64,000 nucleotides of DNA from Drosophila persimilis (GCF_003286085.1 NW_020825433.1:1-64000), one strand, 5' to 3'. Counted from the stretch's first letter, positions 31,532 through 44,287 are shown. A program made the numbers and translations. Notes: generated by a model not told the origin, from the sequence alone.

Positions 31532-32416
31532 GGGGAAGCCATCGAGCAGAAAGCAGCAAGCAGTATCCAATCACACACTGACAGAAGACAAACGTCCACA
31601 CGCCCGACACTCCACTCCTCCCCTCAGAGATGTTTGCACTTCCATTTGGGCATCTATTTTCGTTGATGCCAGAATCGTAATGCACGGAATCGTCTCTCCG
31701 TTTTTGGCCGCAATGAAAATATATGCCGAAATATTCGAAATTCAAAGTCAAATTCAAACAAGAGTTTCCAGTCGATCAGATATATCGTTTATGCATATTA
31801 CGATCCGTTCCGTTTGGACGGGAGTCCAATTGCTCATCGTTCATCCCCGTGATTGCATTTATTATTATTTTTATTTCGCTGCATATTTGTTCTGCAATTT
31901 ATTCAATAATAATCGGAGGAGGAGAGCATGCAGCAGCAGCAAAACATTTCCGCTGCAGCAGCGATTGTGGCAGCCGTGGGGCCTTTGTTGCCACCAATTG
32001 CAGGCCCCCGCATACGCACTTCGGAGGCACGGAATCCACCAGAAGCGGCAACAAATGAATCATTAAATATTCACTGTACTCTTATTGATTCAGTGATCAG
32101 TGATCAAAACAACACAACAAAAGCGTCATCATCCACGATCCACGACCCATTATACCTGATCCAGAATCCGTAGAAGCATCCATTTTCAGGGCTCTTTTGG
32201 GCGCTGGTTGGGGTACGCCTCCGATTTCAATCCCTTGCCACACGGGCAACCCGAGCAAGCCCCGATATGTAAACAGGGTCAAGACTACCTGTGCGAAGGG
32301 GGCCAAGGGAGGCGTCGGCATAAGACTCGGCCCGGAAGTGGACATACTCGTGTGCAGCCCTTTCGCCCGGCTATTGATATTCCCATTTGTGATTACAGTC
32401 TGTAGCGCCACAGCAG
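31532..32416. other. 3' flank of the host gene, no other gene
   Basis: Probable 3' UTR and intergenic DNA. A/T-rich with ATTAAA near 32065 as a possible poly(A) signal. 31950 onward is duplicated at the left end of the window. Several short frames, some with CAG-derived Gln runs near 31925, show no domain. Confidence 0.45.
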
Positions 32417-32624
32417 CTCTTATAGTCTTTGAGCACTAGGCGCTGAAGAGGACGGACAGACGGACGGACGGATGGACGGACGGACAGACAGACAGGGCTC
32501 AATCGACTCGGCTATTGATGCTGATCAAGAATATATATACTTTATGGCGTCGGAAACGATTCCTTCTGGACGTTACACACATCCACTTTTACCACAAATC
32601 TAATATACCCCAATACTCATTTTG
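32417..32624 (-). mobile_element. DINE-1/ISY-like Helitron, partial
   Basis: Duplicate of 470-685. Same borders; differs by a few small indels in the microsatellite. Confidence 0.75.
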
Positions 32625-32859
32625 CAAACAGATGCAAAAAAAAACAAAACGGAGAATATCCCTACTGCAGTCATCGACTGCGATACAACCTCTGGCGCTT
32701 ACGTATAATTTCGTATAAAATATGTTCTATGTAAATAATCAACCAATTTGTTTTCGGTTTTAGTTGCCGATCGTGTTCTGACATGATAATTATAGTACGA
32801 GAACAAAGAATACAATAAGTATAGACAATGGAAGAGATTACTTGGAAGAGTATAATTTT

Positions 32860-33568
32860 TATACCCGATACTCAAAATGAGTATTGGGGTATATTAGATT
32901 TGTGGTAAAAGTGGATGTGTGTAACGTCCAGAAGGAATCGTTTCCGACCCCATAAAGTATATATATTCTTGATCAGCATCAATATCCGAATCTATTGAGC
33001 CCTGTCTGTCTGTCCGTCCTATATACAGCTAGTTATAGCAACGATATTTTGGATCCAGACTTCTGTGATATGTCACTGCTACAAAAATATTTCAAAACTT
33101 TGCCCCGCCCACTTCTGCCCTCCCAAAGGGCGAAAATCTGTGGTATCCACAAATCTCAGAGACAATTAAGTCTAGAGTAACCAAATTTTTCTCACTATAA
33201 AACCTATATTTCAGAATTTCGCCCCACCTCCTTCCGCCCCCACAAAGGACGAAAATCTGTTGCATTCACAATATTGCACATTCGAGAAAACTAAAAACGC
33301 AGAATCATAGATAGTGACCATATCTATCAGATCGCTGAATCTGGATCAGATCGGATCATTTTTGTAGCCAAAAGCAAGAAATCAATTTGCAGTGGCTACG
33401 CAGCGCCCGACGTCACGCTCTGACTGATTTTCTGTCTCTCTCGCACGCACTCTTTGTCGTGTCGTTTAGTATTAGCGGCCTCTGCCGGAGGAGAGCCATA
33501 CTGACTAAGTATCGGGAATAAATGTAGAGTTGCGGTGTCCGCAGCAACTCACAACGTTCCCCCTCGTT
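32860..33568 (+). mobile_element. DINE-1/ISY-like Helitron, near complete
   Basis: Duplicate of 924-1632, with the same tatacccgatactc start, GA-rich core, gtatcggg-ata end and 3' hairpin. The microsatellite is eight bases shorter than in the left copy. Confidence 0.8.
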
Positions 33569-33668
33569 TATTAGTTGAATTTGTGAGTAAAGCGCTTGTC
33601 GAATAGTTATTTGTTAGATCTAATATCTCAAGTGGCTTCAAAGTCTTAACTTAATAGCAAACTTAAAC

Positions 33669-33749
33669 ATGTCTGGTCGGCGAAAAGTCATTGAATACAA
33701 GAAAACCATACTGGATCTAAATATGGGAAAGACAAAACACGACTATTAG
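33669..33749 (+). CDS. Possible 26-codon small ORF, right copy
   Basis: Identical frame to 1733-1813. See that entry; a chance ORF carried by the duplication is most likely. Confidence 0.15.
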   Translation: MSGRRKVIEYKKTILDLNMGKTKHDY

Positions 33750-33763
33750 CATCTTACATTTAA

Positions 33764-34719
33764 CTATTCTGAAACAGTCGTTGTGGCTTCTTCCTTAGGC
33801 TTTTCAGGTTCATCCAGATTCCTTCCGACATTAAACTGATCCTGCTGGACATCTACTGACGACTGCTTTTGTTCGCTTGGAGATCGTGGCTGCCGGGTTC
33901 GTAGAAGACTATCGAGTCCGCCAAAAGGAGCCTCAATGATAACATAAAACACATACGACATCAAAATAGTGATCCCAATGACAGACCAGAAATTAAGCAT
34001 CTGCAAAGCATAAAATATTATACATTTGTTATAATCCACTAGTTTCCTTCAACTATCCAAAACAAAACTTACAAAGTTGTAGTTCGAAAAATATGTATTG
34101 GTCCGTAGAATTCTGCTGTTTACTTCCAGAGTGAACATATTCCAGATGTACACGGAATAGGAGAGTCTCGAGAGTGGCTGCCACAATGGCGAGGATAGGA
34201 AACTGTCTGCCAGACCGCCATAGCCCTGCATGCAGGCAAAGATGATCCAACACAGCGCTAGGGGCCAGCCCACCCGGGTAAGCGTGTAGTAGAGAGACTC
34301 CTCGAGTATGGTTAGAGGAGGAGCCCTAAACTTGGATGCGGCTTAGCTGGAGCTTCCTTCCACGATTCAGGTGCAAGAAGTACCCGAAGAGAAATCCAGT
34401 CAGCCATTGACCCGCATGCGTGTGTGTGGATCCATAGACATCCAAACCATCACCTCCTTTACTTCCATTCCTGAATTAAATGAGGCTTAATAACTTCAAA
34501 TGCAAATAGAAAGATCGTGGACTTACTTCGTGAGCATTGATTCATTGTTGACCATCATCGTGACAAAGAGGCAGGTCGTGACTAGAAGCAACAGCACTAC
34601 AATGCCAGCAGCCGCCTTTTTGCCCCATTTATACAGAGCAATCAGCAGAAGCAGAGAGATTATGTATAGTTGCATATCCACTGCCAAGTACCAGGCATGA
34701 CCTAAGCCCTTAAAAAAGG
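33764..34719 (-). pseudogene. NRF-like acyltransferase paralogue, 5'-truncated
   Basis: 3' exons of a second family member: final exon from about 34000 down to 33764 (EAPFGGLDSLL, acidic Glu/Lys tail), the previous exon from about 34073 upward (SPLWQPLSRLSYSVYIWNMF, with the Trp that is a stop in the 26417-28934 copy), a further exon to about 34470, and the first visible exon near 34526-34700 with AVDMQLYIIS and LYKWGKKAAAG. A deletion near 34335 removes part of a membrane segment and leaves an in-frame stop. The gene is cut at 34719 by the copia LTR. Divergence from the other copy shows they are separate paralogues on either side of the intact host gene. Confidence 0.8.
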
Positions 34720-34968
34720 TGTTGGAATACGCCTATTCCCACATTCAAATAATAACATTAAATAATATTATCGATATGTTAGGTATTATTATTATAAGTT
34801 AGTCTGGTCACACTTGAAGTGTCGACCCTCTCTCTTCTTTTGTGATCTCAAGTGTGTGGACCGGTGTTGCAGCAAAAAGTAATCAAGAAATACATAAATA
34901 ATCTTTAAAGAAAAACATAACTTGGTACTGTCTTCCGTTTACTAATTGTCATAGCTAGTCTACCAATA
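34720..34968 (+). repeat. copia copy 1 5' LTR
   Basis: tgttggaatacgcc...ctaccaata, 249 bp, close to the usual copia LTR size. It cuts the acyltransferase pseudogene. It differs from the two other copia LTRs in the window by only a few bases. Confidence 0.9.
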
Positions 34969-35017
34969 GGTTATGGGCCCAGTCCACGCCAATTTAAATA
35001 AATTAAATCGATAACAT

Positions 35018-35595
35018 AATGCCTAACGAAGTAGATGATAATTGGAAAAAGGCAGAGCGATGTGCAAAGAGCATTTTAATTCAATATTTAGGCGACGCAT
35101 TTCTAAACTTCGCGGCAGGCGACATTTCGGCACGTGATATTCTGAAGAAGCCTTGCGTCGCAATTAGCTGCACGTAAACGTTTAATAACACTCAAACTCT
35201 CAAGTGAAATGACACTTTCGAGTCATTTTGTTACTTTTGATGAAACAGTGAGTGAGTTGTTAGGGGCGGGCGCAAAAATGGATGAGATGGACAAAGTGGC
35301 ACATTTGCTGCAGACTCTACCTTCAACCTATAATGGTGTCATCACGGCAATCGAAACTTTGTCAGATGAAACTCTATCATTAGCGTTTGTAAAAAATAAA
35401 TTGTTCGACTACGAGACCAAATTAAGAAATGAAAGTACTGATACAAGTAGTAAAGTCATGAAGGCAGTTGTATGAAATAATAACAATTTTAATAATCGTA
35501 AAACGTTTGGATCTAGAAACACACGGCAAAAGATATTATTTAAGGGAAAAGCTAGAAGTAATATTAAATGCCATCACTGTGGCAAAGAAGGGCAC
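35018..35595 (+). pseudogene. copia Gag part, broken
   Basis: The N-terminal part expected before PNEVD is missing, so the frame opens inside Gag at 35018. A deletion or frameshift near 35170 separates this from the helical domain at 35209-35475 ([23 protein letters not shown]). A TGA at 35473-35475 stops it. The CCHC knuckle (CHHCGKEGHMKKDC, C-x2-C-x4-H-x4-C) lies just after, at about 35572-35613. Gag packages the RNA in virus-like particles. Confidence 0.85.
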
Positions 35596-37772
35596 ATGAA
35601 AAAAGACTGTTACCAGTTTATAAGGTTAAATCAAAACAAAGAAAATTATAAACATAATAAACAAGCTCAGCTTGCAGCATCGGGCCACGGGTTCGCATTT
35701 ATGATGCGGAAAATGAAAAAGAGTGATCAGATAAATAATGAACTCGGTTTTATACTCGATTCTGGTGCAACGGATCATTTGATCAATGATGACTCGCTGT
35801 ACGCCGATTGCATCGAACTGGAGCAGCCAATTAAAATCGCTGTGGCAAAAGAAGGCGAGTTTTTATATGCCACTAAGCGTGGAATTGTGCGGCTGCACAA
35901 TGGACACAATATCACACTGGAGGATGTGCTCTACTGCAAGGAGGCAGCAGGAAACCTCATGTCTGTCAAGAGTCTGCAACAGGCAGGGATGTCAATTAAG
36001 TTTGACTGTGGTGGTGTCTCCATATCAAAAAATGGAGTAAGTGTTGTTAAACATACAGGTATGTTGGATATACCTGTAGTCAAATTCCAAGCATACAGTG
36101 TAGATGCTAGGAACAAAAATAATTATCGATTATGGCATGAGAGGTTGGGGCATATAAGCAATGCAAAATTGCTTGAAATAAAGAATAATAATTTATTTAA
36201 TGACAGTAATCTTCTTGTTAATTTAAAAATATCAGATGAAGTTTGTGAGTCATGTTTAAATGGGAAACAGGCTAGGTTGCCATTTAAGCAATCTAAAGAT
36301 AAAAGTTATATAAAACGACCCTTGTTTGTAATACATTCAGATGTATGTGGCCCCATTAAACCAGTTACACTAGACGATAAAAATTATTTTGTGATCTTCG
36401 TAGATCAATTTACACATTATTGTGTAACCTATTTGTTAAAATATAAATCAGATGTATTTAATGTATTTAAAGATTTTGTAGCAAAGAGCGAGGCTCATTT
36501 TAATTTCAAGATTGTCAATTTGTATATTGACAACGGTAGAGAATACTTGTCGAATGAAATGCGTGAGTTCTGCGTTAATAAAGGAATAAGTTATCATTTG
36601 ACAGTGCCACATACACCTCAGTTGAATGGTGTTTCGGAGCGAATGATAAGAACCATTACAGAGAAAGCTCGTGCTATGGTAAATGGTGCAAAATTAGACA
36701 AAAGTTTTTGGGGTGAAGCTGTGCTAACTGCAACATATCTAATCAACAGAATTCCAAGCAAAGCACTTGGTGATTGTAAAATGACCCCATATGAGCTGTG
36801 GCACAATAGAAAGCCCAATTTAAAATTTTTAAGAGTGTTCGGTTCAACCGTGTATGTGCACAACAAAATTAAAAAAGGTCAATTTGATGAAAAATCATTC
36901 AAAGCTATCTTGATAGGGTATGAACAAAATGGACTCAAATTGTGGGATGTCATTAAAGGAAAAGTTATTGTTGCAAGAGATGTTGTCGTAGACGAGACTA
37001 ATATGCTTTATTCTAGAGAAGTAAAATTTGAAACAGATTTCCCGAAAGAGAGTAAGGAAAGAAGTCAACAAGAATTCCTGAATGAGAGTAAGGAATCTGA
37101 TCAGCTTAATTTCCCGAATGATAGTACGGAATGTGGAATCCTGAATGAGAGTAAGGAATGTGATCAGTTTAATTTCCCGAATGAAAGTACGGAATGTGGA
37201 ATCCTGAATGAGAGTAAGGAATGTGATCAGTTTTATCTCCCGAATGATAGTACGGAATGTGGAATCCTGAATGAGAGTAAGCAATGTGATCAGTTTTATC
37301 TCCCGAATGAAAGTACGGAATGTGAAATCCTGAATGAAAGTAAGGAATGCGAAAAGCTGAATTTTCCGAATGAAAGTAGGAAAAGAAAAACTGATTTCCT
37401 GAATGATAGTAAGGAATTATATATCCCGAATGAGAGTAAGGATTGTGAAAAAGCTGATCAGCCAGATAATTGTCGTGAAGAAAATAAGGATACTAATATA
37501 ATTAGTAGAAAAAGTGAGAGGTTAAAGTCTAAGCCGTAGGTGTCTTATAAAGAACATGATAAAAGCTTTAACAAATTTATATTAAATGCCCATATAGTGT
37601 TTGATGAAGTTCCAAATTCTTTTGATGAAATAAATTTTAGGAATGATAAATCTGATTGGGAGGAGGCAATAAATACAGAGTTAAATGCCCATGAAATTAA
37701 TAACACCTGGACAATTATAAAGAAGCCAGAAAACAAAAATATTGTAGACAGTAGATGGGTATATATATATAT
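35596..37772 (+). pseudogene. copia Pol: protease, integrase, RT start
   Basis: Open from the knuckle to 37539. Protease with LDSGATDHL (about 35756-35782). Integrase with the HHCC-type zinc region (LWHERLGHIS ... CESCLNGKQ), and a core with HSDVCGPI, IDNGREY and LNGVSERMIRT, a good DDE set. The GKFD/QFDEKSFKAILIGY module follows. A spacer has repeated NESKEC-type units (37050-37460). TAG at 37537-37539 interrupts; the RT then starts (EEAINTELNAHEINNTW, IVDSRWV) and is cut at 37772 by the errantivirus LTR. In copia one polyprotein is normal. Confidence 0.9.
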
Positions 37773-38369
37773 AGTGACATATCCATAATTCCCCACATCC
37801 CATACACATTATGTTTATGTACAATTCATCCACCCCATCCACACAAGTAACAGGACCCCACTCAAGAATCAATAACTGTTTCTTCCCATACTCCAAGCTA
37901 GGGCCCCCCATAATATAAACAATGGACCACATTGTTTCAGCAACATTAGAATCACGCCACTCTCGAGAAATCGATTCTTTAGAATCACGCCACTCATGAG
38001 GACCAATCAAAGCTAGACATAAAACCAAGGAGTATCACATTCCTAGCTCCGTCATGTAATGCAACACCGATCGCCAGCAGTGGATGCCTTTCATCAAAGC
38101 CGACGCATCCCCAAATATCGATCCAGGCACGTACGCCACCGACACGAAGATGCAGCCGAGGAAAGCAACGCCCGAAGCCAGAGTCGGGAGTTCCAAGAGA
38201 AGGGCTCATGGAAACTAGCCAGCAGCAGAGAGATCAGTTCCGTTTGAGACAAGCAGACCGAAAGTCAAGTCGGGGAATTCATTTAAATCGTGTGACATAA
38301 AGATATTTAAGTTTGTAAAATAAAAGTGTTTTTTTTTAAAAACTTAAAATCGAGTTGCGGATATTTAAC
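37773..38369 (+). repeat. E2 5' LTR
   Basis: agtgacatatccataattcc...gcggatatttaac. AGTGAC is the characteristic start in the 17.6/297 group. It holds AATAAA-like taaaataaaag near 38322. Confidence 0.9.
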
Positions 38370-38387
38370 TGGCGCAGTCGGTAGGAT
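38370..38387 (+). other. E2 primer binding site, tRNA-Ser type
   Basis: tggcgcagtcggtaggat directly follows the LTR; this is the tRNA-Ser-complementary site known from 17.6 and 297. Confidence 0.85.
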
Positions 38388-38675
38388 TTCGTTTAAAATT
38401 AACACCTATATTTCGGTAATGGTCAGCTTGTGTAATTTATAATTACTGTGATCACGTAATCCCGGAATTGTTAATAAAATTGTGAAATCCGCCAAAGAAC
38501 CTATGTGCTGCAAGCACATACGATTTGCAAAACTAATTTAAGTGAACTGAAGTAAGCGGAGATAGTGAATCACCAAGGACAGTGAAACACTTAATACAAA
38601 ATCAAAAAAAACTTACAAGTGAACCAAAATAAAGTTAAAACTACAACAAAACAAAACCCAATCAACACCAACAAC

Positions 38676-39632
38676 ATGGCGTTACCACCACTATCATTGA
38701 GCGAAATCCACTTGAACCAGGCACTGCTGTCGATCCGACAAATACCTGCCTATGACGGTTCATCTGGACAGCTAAGCTCATTTATCAAACGAATCGAATA
38801 TGTATGCGGATTATATCCAACTGAAGATCTTCGCCAACAAAGGATCCTATTTGGAGCGACCGAGATCCAACTGTCAGGAGAGGCACAACGCATATCGCAA
38901 ATGACACAACCCAACACGTGGCTCGAACTGAAGACGGCGCTGATCAACGAGTTCAAAAATCACACACCATATGAAGAACTCTTACGACAACTATACACCA
39001 CCAGATTCAACGGCAGTCTTCGTAAGTTTATAGAAGAATTAGAGATAAAAGCATTATTAATAAACAATAAGCTAAACTTAGAAAACATACCAGAAAATAA
39101 TGTCATTTATAAAAACGCTTTGAACAACACAATTAAAGATGTCATTACTCGAAAACTTCCTGACAGAATGTTCATGACCTTAGCAAGAAAAGATATTACC
39201 ACATTGTCTAATCTTAAGAAGGCAGCACAAGAAGAAGGATTGTACGAAGCTAGTACAACAGATTCAGGTACAAATAAAGATCAATCGAAATCGTCTCAAT
39301 CAAATCGAAAGAATGTTGGAAACTATTATCCAAATTATAATACTACTAACTATCACAATCAAACTCAGAGTTCATCTGGAACAGGTCAGACGAATCGAAC
39401 AAATCAAAATCAAAATTCCCAAAATCCTGGATTATACAATGAGTTCAAAAATTCCTTGAATCAAGGTAGGGCTCAGAATCCATTCAATCAGCAAATATTT
39501 CAAAACCAAGCTAGTGGGAGTGGACCCAACCAACCTACTAAAAGAGGGAGGGAGAGCCAGAGTGGCCAAACGAAGATGGACGTAAATTTTCATCAAGCCG
39601 CCTCGGAAGAAACCGAGGAGGACCCTATATAA
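38676..39632 (+). CDS. E2 Gag
   Basis: 318 codons from ATG at 38676 (context caacATGGC). An N-terminal helical part with IRQIPAYDGSSGQLSSFIKR (residues about 18-37), typical of errantivirus Gag, lies over the capsid-like region to about residue 200, then an Asn/Gln/Ser-rich stretch, a basic GRESQSGQTK segment and an acidic end. No CCHC knuckle, as usual in this group. It ends at 39632; pol is in the -1 frame and overlaps. The frame is intact. Confidence 0.85.
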   Translation: MALPPLSLSEIHLNQALLSIRQIPAYDGSSGQLSSFIKRIEYVCGLYPTEDLRQQRILFGATEIQLSGEAQRISQMTQPNTWLELKTALINEFKNHTPYEELLRQLYTTRFNGSLRKFIEELEIKALLINNKLNLENIPENNVIYKNALNNTIKDVITRKLPDRMFMTLARKDITTLSNLKKAAQEEGLYEASTTDSGTNKDQSKSSQSNRKNVGNYYPNYNTTNYHNQTQSSSGTGQTNRTNQNQNSQNPGLYNEFKNSLNQGRAQNPFNQQIFQNQASGSGPNQPTKRGRESQSGQTKMDVNFHQAASEETEEDPI

Positions 39633-42600
39633 ACATTACCATTAATAAAAGAATATTAAGGTGTATCGCTGACTCGGGATCATCGATCAACATCATGAAA
39701 GAAAATTACACAGATTCCGAGATAAAAGACGATAACCTTACGGTCCATACCATCAATGGACCTGTCCGTTTAACTAAGAGTATAATGAGGAATGCGAACA
39801 AAACATGTCCGTCCGAACAAAAGTTCTACATACATAACTTTTCCGAAAATTATGATATTTTATTAGGAAGAGAATACTTGATGGCAAGTAAAGCCGTCAT
39901 CGATTACAGAAATGACACTGTAACACTAGGAGCTAGGTCGTACCCAATCATTCAGAGTGGAGAAGCTATTGAAGCCGGCAAGACCGCACAGAAGTGCACT
40001 GATCCCTCTACAAAAGAAGAGAAGATCGCACCTAAGTGCCTTGACCCATCTCCAGAGGGAGATCAATACTTCGCTTCCGCTCTAGACAGTGAATTAAGGG
40101 AATGTAATCAATTAAGATTGGAACACTTAAACGACGAAGAGAGGGAAGAGTTAAAGAAGGTCTTATATGAGTTTAAGGATGTGCAGTACAGAGAAGGTGA
40201 CAATTTGACTTTCACAAGTACAATCAAGCACGAGATCAAAACTCAACATGAAGACCCGGTCTACAGACGACCATACAAATATGCCCAGATACATGATCAG
40301 GAGGTAAACCAGCAAATCAAAGATATGATCAGGCAGGGAATAATTCGAAAGTCGAATTCTCCTTACTGCTCGCCCATATCTATGATTCCGAAGAAGATAG
40401 ATGCCTCAGGAAAGCAAAAATATCGAATGGTAGTAGACTATAGAAGTCTAAATGAAATAACAGTTAAGGACAAATTCCCAACTCCAAGAATGGATGAAAT
40501 CCTAGACAAACTAGGTAAATGTCAGTATTTTACGACAATCGATTTAGCAAAAGGTTTCCATCAAATACCCATGGAACCTAGCTCAATCCCCAAAACTGCG
40601 TTCTCCACTAAGCATGGACATTACGAGTTCACTCGTATGCCCTTTGGGCTAACCACTGCCCCAGCTACCTTCCAAAGATGTATGAACAATCTGCTAGAAG
40701 AGTTAATCTTCAAAGATTGCTTTGTATACTTGGATGACATCATTATATTTTCCACTTCATTGGAAGAACACTTGTTGTCACTAAGGAGAGTATTTGGAAA
40801 GTTGAGAGACGCCAACTTGAAGCTACAAATGGATAAATGTGAATTCATGAAAAAGGAAACTGAATTCCTAGGTCATGTAGTCACTACTGAAGGAATAGTA
40901 CCAAATCCAGGCAAAATCTCTGCCATTGTCAAATTTCCAATACCAGAAACGACTAAACAAATAAAGTCATTCTTAGGTCTGTGCGGGTTCTACAGGAAAT
41001 TCATTCCTAATTTTGCAAACATAGCAAAACCCATGACACTCAAACTAAAGAAAGGAGCTGTCATAGACCCCAAGGAAGAAAGGTACGTCGAGGCATTTGA
41101 GAGACTAAAAGTACTCATCACCTCAGACCCTATCCTTGCGTTCCCAGACTTTGACAAAATGTTCACGGTAACAACCGACGCTAGTAACATAGCATTGGGA
41201 GCGGTTTTGTCACAAGAACACAAACCGATCTGCTACGCTAGCAGAACCCTAAATGAACATGAAATAAACTATTCAGCCATCGAAAAGGAATTATTAGCGA
41301 TCGTATGGGCAACCAAGTATTTCCGTTCATACCTGTTCGGTAGAACATTCGAGATACAAAGCGATCATAAACCCTTGATTTGGTTGAACAACCTCAAGGA
41401 GCCAAATATGAAATTACAAAGGTGGAAAATAAAACTGAATGAGTTTGATTTTAAAATGAAATATCTACCAGGCAAAGAAAATCATGTAGCTGATGCCTTA
41501 TCAAGGGTAAGATTAATGAAAATCTCCTGGGAGAAGCTTCCAATAGCGTTGGTGCAACTGTACATAGCGCACAGGAAGACAATCTAAATCACATTGCTAT
41601 CACGGAAAGACCAATTAACTATTACAATCGGCAAATTGAGCTAATAAAAGGCAATGAAGATAAGGTAGAAACAATTCGTTATTTTCACAAGCTAATCATC
41701 AAGATCACGTATAAGGAAATGACTAACACCTTAGCGAAGGATATAATAAAGGAATATCTATGCACCAAAAAGAGCGCATTATATTTCATAACGAAACAGA
41801 TTTTCCTCCATTCCAAAAAGCCTATTTAGAAATCATTAATTCTAACAATATAACCAAAGCTATTAAATCAAGCACGAAACTCCTAGATATTCAGAATTAC
41901 GCTGAATTTAAAGAAACCATATTAAAGAATCATAAAGGCTTACTCCATCCAGGGATAGAGAAAACCGTCAATTGGTTTAGGGGAAAATACTATTACCCGG
42001 ATTATCAAAAACTAATCCAAAACATCATAAACGAATGTCCTACTTGTAATATTGCCAAAACAGAGCATAGAAATACGAAGTTGGCATTCGAAACTACACC
42101 GGAAATACTGAACATCAGAGAGAAATACGTCATGGATTTCTATATGGTTGGTAACCAACAGTTCCTATCATGTATTGACGTATACTCGAAGTTTGCCACT
42201 CTTGTAGAAGTAAAAAGTCGTGACTGGTTAGAAGCAAAAAGAGCCATCATGAAAGTTTTTAACGAGATGGGCAAACCAATTGAAATCAAAGCCGATAAAG
42301 ATTCAGCTTTTATGTGCACAGCATTGCAAGCATGGCTGAATGCGGAAAACGTCAAAATAGAGATCACTTCCAGCAAAAATGGAATATCTGACGTAGAAAG
42401 ATTTCATAAAACAGTAAATGAAAAATTAAGAATAATATCTAGCGAGGATAACACAGAAGATAGATTCACGAAGTTTGAATTAATTCTTTATACTTATAAT
42501 CATAAAACCAAACATAATACCACAAATAGGACACCAGCTGATATATTCATTTATGCAGGCTCACCTGATTATGACACACAACTAAATAAAGTGAATAAAA

Positions 42601-42872
42601 TCACTCAATTAAATAAAAACCGCATAGAGTATGAAGTAGATACCCGCTATAAACTATCACCTCTAGTTAAGTCTAAGGTAACAAATCCTTTCAAAAGGAC
42701 GGGTGAAATTAGACAGGTAGACGAAAAACATTATGAAGAAAAGAATAGGGGTAGGAAAATAACTCATTATAAATCAAAATTCAAGAAAAAGAAGAAATCT
42801 AATAGAAGCAAATATAATAATTCCAGAGAAACCGAGGAAGTTAATGGAATCGGCGAACTTCAACACAATTAA
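39605..42872 (+). pseudogene. E2 Pol: protease, RT, RNase H, integrase; two frame breaks
   Basis: Protease with ADSGSS at about 39668, in the -1 frame to Gag. RT with SPYCSPISMIPKK, TIDLAKGFHQI and the YLDD active site at about 40729-40740. RNase H with TTDASNIALGAVL, YSAIEKELLAIVW and HVADALSRV. A one-base frame change near 41505 and a second in an A-run near 41757-41765 split the rest. The integrase part is open from 41760 to 42872: zinc region (HPGIEKTV ... CPTCN), MDFYMV, KADKDSAF and SDVERFHKT. The two breaks are both single-base, near A-runs, so either sequencing/assembly errors or recent mutations. The polyprotein as given cannot be complete. Confidence 0.85.
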
Positions 42873-44260
42873 AATCCTCATCTTCCTCATAATTACCATC
42901 GTAATGGCACAGGGCCAAAACATAGAAATAAATTCTATAAAATCCCAAAACGGATATATGATATTCAAAACTGGATCGATCAACATACCTATCAATTACG
43001 AATACCATTATCTAACTGTTAATGTAACTAAAACCGAAGAACTATACCAAAATTTGTTAAGGCAAGCCACTAAATTCCAGGACATAATCCAAATAAAATA
43101 TCTAGTAGACAAATTGCAAAGAGAAATGAACGGGCTAAAAATAACCAAAAGAAATAAAAGAGGCCTGATCAATATAGTAGGAACAGCCTACAAATATCTC
43201 TTTGGAACACTAGATCAGGAAGATAAAGTCGATTTGGAACAAAAAATAGAAAATTTAGCCAGCCATAGTATTCAAATGAATGAACTAAATTTGGTAATAG
43301 ATGCAGTTAATAGCGGAATAAACGTTATAAACAAACTAAATGAAGAAAAAGACAGGAATCAACAAATAGAAATTTTGATATTCAATCTACAACATTTCAC
43401 AGAATATATCGAAGATATAGAACTAGGTATGCAATTAACTAGGCTCGGTATATTTAATCCAAAATTATTAAAACAAGACTACCTGGAACAAATAAATTCT
43501 GAGAAAATACTAAATATAAAAACCTCCACATGGCTAAAATCCGATACCAACGAAATTCTAATAATTTCCAACATTCCCAAAGACATTACAAAAGTACCAA
43601 TCTATAAAATCGTTCCGTATCCAGACGAATTAAATAACATGTTAACAGATATGACATACGACAAGTACTACATAAAAAATGAAGAAGTATTTGTTAAAGA
43701 AACTAGATTGAAAACCAATGACAATTGTATAAAAGGAATTTTAATGCAAACTCCCACTAAATGTCCATATTCCAAAACATTTCAAAACTTTCAAATAAAC
43801 TTTATTGAACCCAATATACTAATCACGTGGAATCTTCCAAAAACAACGCTAAATCAGAATTGTGTAAACCAAGAAATCATAGCGGAAGGAAATACCATTA
43901 TAAAAATCTACAACTGTTCTAATCCAATTAAATGAATTTACAATATCAAACACAATGTTAGATTTTGCCCAGAATGTTTATGTCAACAACAACATAACTA
44001 AAATAAAACCACTGTCGTATGTCCAAACTAATGAAATAATTATGCAATACACCACATATAGTAACCTATTACAAATAAGTCTACTAATTTCATTTGTCAT
44101 AATTATATTAGTACTACTAAGTTATGTAGCTGTTAAATTTACGAAAACTTCTAAAAGAGTCACGGTTAAATGTATAAACCCTATAATAGAAGCAGAAGAG
44201 GAACCAACCTCAGCCACCGCACTTGACACCCCGTCACTATACCCGAGGGTAATCGCCTAG
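42844..44260 (+). pseudogene. E2 env, one frame break before the membrane anchor
   Basis: Overlaps the pol end by 29 bp; in errantiviruses env is made from a spliced message. A signal peptide lies at residues about 9-24. The furin-type site RNKR is at residues 103-106, followed by the fusion-peptide-like GLINIVGTAYKYLFGTLDQ. Helical and Cys-containing ectodomain follows to a stop at 43935. The remaining part, with a transmembrane helix (LLISFVIIILVLLSYVAV, about 44088-44140) and a short tail to 44260, is in another frame starting before 43955, so a single-base change near 43915-43935 separates ectodomain and anchor. As given, a secreted truncated product would result. Confidence 0.8.
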
Positions 44261-44287
44261 GGACAGGCTAATAACAAACGTTGGGGG

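Larger units (their letters stand above)
31950..34254. repeat. Segmental duplication, right copy
   Basis: Matches 1-2318 in the same orientation. It holds the same two Helitron pieces, the small ORF and the acyltransferase 3' exons. It is probably the original, since it joins seamlessly to host gene flank on the left and more acyltransferase exons on the right. Confidence 0.9.

Noticed and set aside
30761..31570. 269-codon minus-strand open frame and a 282-codon plus-strand frame overlapping the host gene
   Set aside because: Both are shadows. Only the spliced 30480-30745/30811-31531 frame has matching splice phase and membrane segments.
37540..37796. 82-codon frame as a separate gene
   Set aside because: It is the copia RT start after the TAG, running a few codons into the errantivirus LTR.
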